A stretch of 64,000 nt of DNA. Source: Phialophora verrucosa. Lineage: Eukaryota > Ascomycota > Eurotiomycetes > Chaetothyriales > Herpotrichiellaceae. The stretch is from assembly GCA_002099365.1 (NCBI GenBank), contig MSED01000014.1, positions 1,426,001-1,490,000 of the forward strand, read 5' to 3'. A model generated the notes under the pieces. That model was given only the letters and a program-made list of their open reading frames with translations, searched no databases and was not told the DNA's origin. This document shows, one piece after another, positions 59,792 to 64,000 of the stretch; the stretch's first letter is position 1; each line of letters starts with the position of its first letter. Made by a program: the position numbers and the translations under genes.

Positions 59792-60930
59792 TCATCCTCT
59801 TGCCTTCGAATCTTTTCGCTGCTGGCGATTCTCCCGGCGGGACAGTCTATCATCCTTCGCCTTCTGTCTCTGCTCAAGAGCCTCGCTCCCCGCCTCTTCT
59901 GGAACCCTCGCAGCCTCTGCTCTCTCCCGTAGATCCCGTAAATTTTTCACTATCCGGCTCTCAGATTCGCGAATAATGGCAAGCCGAAGGAGTGTATGCC
60001 AGAAATAGTTGATATTTTCAGGCGTGATCTCGACATTTCGATTCCCGGCAAAGGTAGAGGGAAGTTCGAAAAAGGGAAGCGAAAGCGGAAGCGGAGAGTT
60101 GTTATTGGGGACAAACGTTGCTCGAAACCGTCGGACCGGCTGATTTGTTCGTTGGTCTCGTTCCCAAACCTCGTAGGTAAACTCGAGTTGGCCGACCCAC
60201 GTATAGCCTCCACAGCGAAGTAGACCTCTGTCTGAGTCGCATCGGAATTCGTCGTTTCGTATCTTCTCCAGAGTGTTTGTCAATTTGTTGATGTCTCATC
60301 CCTTCGGAGGCCGATAGATAGGACTCTCGGTCTTGTCAATCAGGACAACTCGAACCACTTCGGGAAATTTCTCCGGCCAGAACGTCGCAAGATGCCACTT
60401 CAAAGATCGTATGTATTTGGGACCGATTTTGGTTATCGTACCAGATCGCCATGTCAGGAATCTTTTCCGAACCATCTTCACAATTCTTCTCCTCGTTGTG
60501 TCTAATATGAATCTGACCAGAGAGCGACGCGTTGTCGAGACCAGCTTTGGTGCGATACACAAGCTCATCCAGCCATTCAATCACGGCTTCATGAGTTGAC
60601 GAAGGCAGTGGATAGATTCTCAGGGTGGATGTAGTCGCATTGTACCAGATCTTGTTCTTGATGGTCTCTCTGACCTCCCTGATACTCTAAGCAGTGAAAT
60701 GCATAGTGTGGACAATCAATGGCATCTTACTCTCTCCAAAGCGTGATTTTGTCGTCGCAGAGCAATGTAAGCCAAGAGTGTCGAGGTATAGTGTACGCCA
60801 GAGGATCCTCACCCGGAGGAAACTTTGCTTTTCTCGTTGACAATTGCTTCAAGAACGAACGTGCTTCCTCGACTTGATTAAGGAGTTCCGATTGCTCGTG
60901 CACCGGAGTCGAGCTGACAGGCGACGTCAT
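59792..60930 (-). pseudogene. Broken fungal-specific gene, possibly PD-(D/E)XK-like
   Basis: This is an unnamed fungal protein type whose members often resemble PD-(D/E)XK nuclease folds; the link is tentative. It begins with MTSPVSSTP (60930). A 61 bp intron (gtaaga at 60738 to ttagag) can join it to a frame with IPDMAIWYD and TIFEVASCD, the usual 'PD...FEV' core. After that the frame is lost. The expected continuation, FPEVVRVVLIDKTESP, is in another frame and meets an in-frame TGA at 60296-60298. The tail (VGQLEFTYEVWERD and PFFELP) continues open in that same frame to 59792. So at least one frameshift, probably with a small deletion, and one stop separate recognisable pieces. An undetected pair of introns is the alternative. 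Confidence 0.55.
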
Positions 60931-62025
60931 TGTTGCGCTGTTTCGTTGTTTCGTTGTCTTACAATCTCTCTCTTTTGGTTGTCTCATTGTGCTGTGAGAA
61001 TAGTTGTCTCGTTAGACTGTGAGAACAGTCGTCACTGTATCACCGAGGGCTGTTTCTGAAGAGTAACAAAGAATACAAGGGAATCGACAGCCCTTTTGAA
61101 TCCACGGTCGCAGAGCAACACGGTTCCAGTCCACGCCAGAAATGCTGTTGAAACTTGGTTGTTGACACGTGAATTCCTGCCATAGCAATGGGTTGTCAAT
61201 GGGTGAATTCTTGCCGAGCATTGTTTGGGAATCGACAGCCCTTTTCAAATCCGCGGTCGCAGAGCAACACGGTTCCAGTCCACGCCAAAAATGTCTTCGG
61301 AAATTGCATGTCAAACTCGTGAATTCATGTCGGCGAGTTGGAGTTGCCTCTGCATTGGCTGCTGGTGATGGTGTGGCTGGTGTAAATTTGACGTGGTTTT
61401 GAAGGTGGTTTAGGCAGGTTTTTCTCGATGTACTTTCCCACTAGCGGTGCTGGCATGATCTATCTGGTGTCGACCGGTCGCAAGATTTGAGAGCCGTCAC
61501 CTCCAAATATTTCATGGATTCAGAGGCCGACGTTATAGTGTAGCAAGGCGGTAAAGGGAATCGCTATCTTGGGTGACGATAGATCCCCTCCCGCGGTCCG
61601 AAACAGATGGGATTTGCTTAGGAAGTGCTCGGAAGCGCCCAGGTATGCTTAGCCAAGGGTCCAGTTAAAGCTCAGGTTAGAAGCAACCTTCGCTCACCCG
61701 CTAGGATCAAACCCTAAAAAGACAACGAGGTTTGTCGTTCTCGAGTAATCTAGGTACCTCGTACTCTCTCTCCTCGTTGCGGATTGCTGGCTTGGCTTTT
61801 GAGATAAGCATATCACATCACGATGTCGGCAATTAATCATCCATCTGCCTCATGCGTGCCCCGCGGTTGGGGTGGGGGGACAAAGGCACGAACACCGGAA
61901 TCCCCAGCTTGCCCTTGTTCGACATTTCGACTTCTCGACAACTCGACACGTACGAGTATATCGGTCACGACAGACTGCCCTGAGGCGATCGATCTTCAGC
62001 CCTCTGACAACCCTACTACACCAAG
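60931..62025. other. Intergenic with a tandem duplication, no supported gene
   Basis: Upstream side of the broken gene. The local duplication at 61081-61292 is listed separately. Otherwise only short frames are present. Confidence 0.45.
61081..61292. repeat. Direct duplication, copies of about 63 bp, 148 bp apart
   Basis: Copy one starts at 61081 and copy two at 61229. Both read GAATCGACAGCCCTTTT, then CGGTCGCAGAGCAACACGG and TTCCAGTCCACGCCA, with two substitutions, a one-base insertion and a G/A difference near the end. Sequence after each copy also contains GTGAATTC-like strings, so the unit may have been about 148 bp. No terminal inverted repeat was seen. Confidence 0.9.
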
Positions 62026-62355
62026 ATGAACCGCCTCTGCTGTCGAGCTCTCCGCAGCAGGCCCCTCTCCTCATCGACACTTTCCAGGCCAGCAGCATCC
62101 CCGCGCCGGGCATTTCACCCTGAACCACGATCCTTCCAGAATAGTGCTCACGGCACTCATCGCTTTGTATACAGATGGGTCATCCAGGCCATCGGCACCC
62201 CTTTCGCGGTCGCTTACCTATGCGACAAAGTTTCAGAGCGAAGTGAAGGCGGTGAAAATAGCTTCAAGCTGGAACTGCCGGGCATTGATAGGGGACTTCT
62301 GACGGAGCCCATCCGGTCGAAGAGTCAGACGTGGGGCCAGATGCGCATGTCCTGA
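62026..62355 (+). CDS. Possible small mitochondrial-type protein
   Basis: A 109-codon frame with an ATG start has an N terminus rich in Arg and Ser and without acidic residues (MNRLCCRALRSRPLSSS). It continues to RRAFHPEPRSF, as expected of a mitochondrial presequence with an R-2/R-3 cleavage site. A short hydrophobic stretch (WVIQAIGTPFAVAYLC) follows. No known family was recognised. It is not supported by splice signals or by a neighbour, and an overlapping out-of-frame ORF exists, so it may be chance. Confidence 0.3.
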   Translation: MNRLCCRALRSRPLSSSTLSRPAASPRRAFHPEPRSFQNSAHGTHRFVYRWVIQAIGTPFAVAYLCDKVSERSEGGENSFKLELPGIDRGLLTEPIRSKSQTWGQMRMS

Positions 62356-63292
62356 CTGGGATGGAGTCCCGATGAGTTGCGGAGTACTGTACCTCGTCCC
62401 GCCCATTGCTGGAAGCTGAGAGAAACCATGTCGTCTGCAGAGAGTGTGCTTGACCATATGTGACCGGGCGGAGAGTCTGCGAGGCAAACGCGCAGACCCC
62501 TGAATGCATTTCGTATCCGACTAGCGTGTATGTAAGTACTTATCGAGGCTGCTTGAGGCCATGACTGGACTTCTCTATGGCGGGGAATACGCGTTCTTGT
62601 CACTCGTCCGGTGGAGGCCCGATTAGTTCCTCGCATTCCCATTGCTGGGCCGGTGGTTGCGAAGCCGTATGCATACGATATACGTACTGTGATGTATCGG
62701 TGCCGCGCGGTGGGCTGGTTACTAGGTAGGCTACACCGTCCCTTTATTGACTGAGCAAGTCAGGTATCGTACAGAAGAAGCGCTTGCCGTGCCCGCATTC
62801 TTTTAACTGGCAAGCCGAACAGGGTAGGCGCTAGCCCCTGCCCTACAATGACTAGCCACCTGTTCACGAAGCGAGCCTGAATTGAAGCTATTATTTAATC
62901 CACTGTGCTACGTACAAACTTCAGGCCGTCCTGGCCGTCGAACCCGAGCTATTGAATACCCTGTACGATGACGAGACGGAGCTAAAGCGAATTGAGTTTG
63001 CGGCGCAGAGTTCGTTTCCTTCTTGGGTCTCCGCTCGCTTGTTCGTTTTCCAAAATCTTTGCACCACCTCTCAATCTCACAGGGGATGAGAATAGAGGCA
63101 TAGCACCGAACTCGATGGACGCGTGTACCATGATGACAAGTCAAGATTCTCTACTTGTCACACTCTGTATTCCGGCGATGGTTGCAACACAGGAGAGCAC
63201 GACAGTGGTATAACATCAATCACATGGCCCTTCATCGTCTTGATCACGCATGCCGAATGTCCCAAACTCACACCGTTTGTGTGGCCCCAACC
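62356..63292. other. Intergenic, no supported gene
   Basis: Frames up to 105 codons are present without motifs. The right end should hold the promoter of the gene starting at 63293. Confidence 0.4.
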
Positions 63293-64000
63293 ATGGCCTC
63301 TAGTGGAACTGCCGATTACATCTTTGTCGAGATCAAAGCGGAGGAAAGAGAAGGCTCCATTTCGCGGGGAAGCAAGATCTCGCACGCCCTGAGGCGCCAT
63401 CACCGCGAGGCAAGACGTGAACGCGCAAGGAAGCACCAGCAGGCGTCGCGCGAACCTGTCCGCCCGATCAAGGCTACTAGGGATGCTCTAATATCCCGAG
63501 AACACGCACCTTCAGCATTGGATACTCCCCTGGAGCCACCACCTGGGGTGCTCAGTTCGCGTCCGCAGAAGGACGGCGAAGACGAACGAGATTCTGGACT
63601 TGACATTCTGCAATCGCTGGCTTTGAGGGTAGTGGCTCTGGGCCAAGGTCGGCTTGATCCGTTTAACGTGTACCCGACGGGTAACGTCTGCCTGTACGTG
63701 CATGAGGTCGTGGATCACGGTAAGCAAGTCACTTCTTGACGTCCTTCTACCAATCCCACGCACCCAGTAACTATCACAGCGCCATGTGGACTCTGTCGAC
63801 CTGGGTGTTTGCTGACCTTGAACAACGCAGCCGTGAATCATACCTGGCCCGGCGTCTCGCCATTCGGCCCGTTGTCGTCGAATCCGGTGAGACGAGCCTG
63901 GCTAGGTTGTGCCATGGCCAATCCCGTGGCATTCTATTCATTCGTCTTTGCTGCCGGGCTTCATCATGCCTACGAGCACGGCTGGGACAAGATCCCAATC
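63293..64000 (+). CDS. Fungal transcription-factor-like protein, truncated by the window edge
   Basis: This matches the N-terminal half of fungal proteins of the 'Fungal_trans_2/DUF3468' type that lack an N-terminal zinc cluster. Exon 1 is 63293-63719. A 111 bp intron (gtaagc to cgcag, ending 63830) is followed by exon 2 from 63831, which remains open to the window end. The start resembles these proteins: a short FVEIKAEERE strand, a basic Arg/His-rich segment (about residues 28-60), and then DPFNVYPTGNVCLYVHEVVDH. After the splice comes AVNHTWPGVSP and AWLGCAMANPVAFYSFVF, a helical region. The first ATG of the longer frame is at 63155, but the region before 63293 has no such features. Targets are unknown. 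Confidence 0.75.

Overview
The window is nuclear DNA of a filamentous ascomycete (Pezizomycotina). The evidence is short spliceosomal introns (46 to 209 bp, mostly 46 to 66 bp, with GTRNGY-like donors, CTNAC-like branch sites and YAG acceptors), genes on both strands with no operons, and a set of eukaryotic housekeeping genes plus fungus-specific ones (sulfur controller SconB/Met30, Atg17, a HeLo-NACHT STAND protein, a BBE-type secreted oxidase, a GPI-anchored Cys-rich protein). The class cannot be fixed from the sequence alone.

Layout. 1-2.1 kb: relic of a fungal multi-pass membrane protein. 2.4-6.2 kb (-): cohesin subunit Smc3. 7.1-8.3 kb (+): capsule-synthesis-like glycosyltransferase. 8.8-10.3 kb (+): AIF/FSP1-like FAD oxidoreductase. 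10.6-12.1 kb (-) and 12.6-13.7 kb (+): a divergent pair, a phenol-hydroxylase-type flavin monooxygenase and a short-chain dehydrogenase. 14.0-15.8 kb (+): Rio1 kinase. 17.2-18.7 kb (-): Atg17, divergent from sconB/met30 at 19.7-21.8 kb (+). 22.6-25.8 kb (-): replicative helicase subunit Mcm4. 31.2-33.6 kb (-): a CBM21 protein-phosphatase-1 targeting subunit. 43.2-47.5 kb (-): an uncharacterised 1424-residue protein. 49.1-51.2 kb (-): a seven-exon secreted BBE-like flavin oxidase. 51.9-53.4 kb (+): SUMO ligase Nse2/Mms21. 54.7-55.4 kb (+): a GPI-anchored Cys-rich protein. 55.6-58.3 kb (-): a HeLo-NACHT-ankyrin STAND protein with a reading-frame break or unusual intron near its ankyrin region. 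59.8-60.9 kb (-): a broken fungal gene. 63.3 kb to the right edge (+): a truncated fungal transcription-factor-like protein.

The left two thirds is a conserved core. Smc3, Nse2 (Smc5/6 complex) and Mcm4 all act on chromosomes, and Rio1, Atg17, SconB and the PP1 subunit act in ribosome maturation, autophagy, sulfur control and glycogen or phosphatase targeting. Embedded among these is a short block of redox and sugar enzymes at 7-13.7 kb that could form a small accessory pathway. Two long tracts have no convincing gene, 25.8-31.2 kb and 33.6-43.2 kb. The second contains microsatellites, an imperfect 75-80 bp direct repeat and a striking 20-bp-unit minisatellite. The right end, from about 54 kb, looks accessory: a surface protein, a cell-death-type NLR, a pseudogene and local duplications.

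Coding models were joined by hand from visible splice signals with phase checked. No homology search was run, so family assignments rest on recognised motifs.
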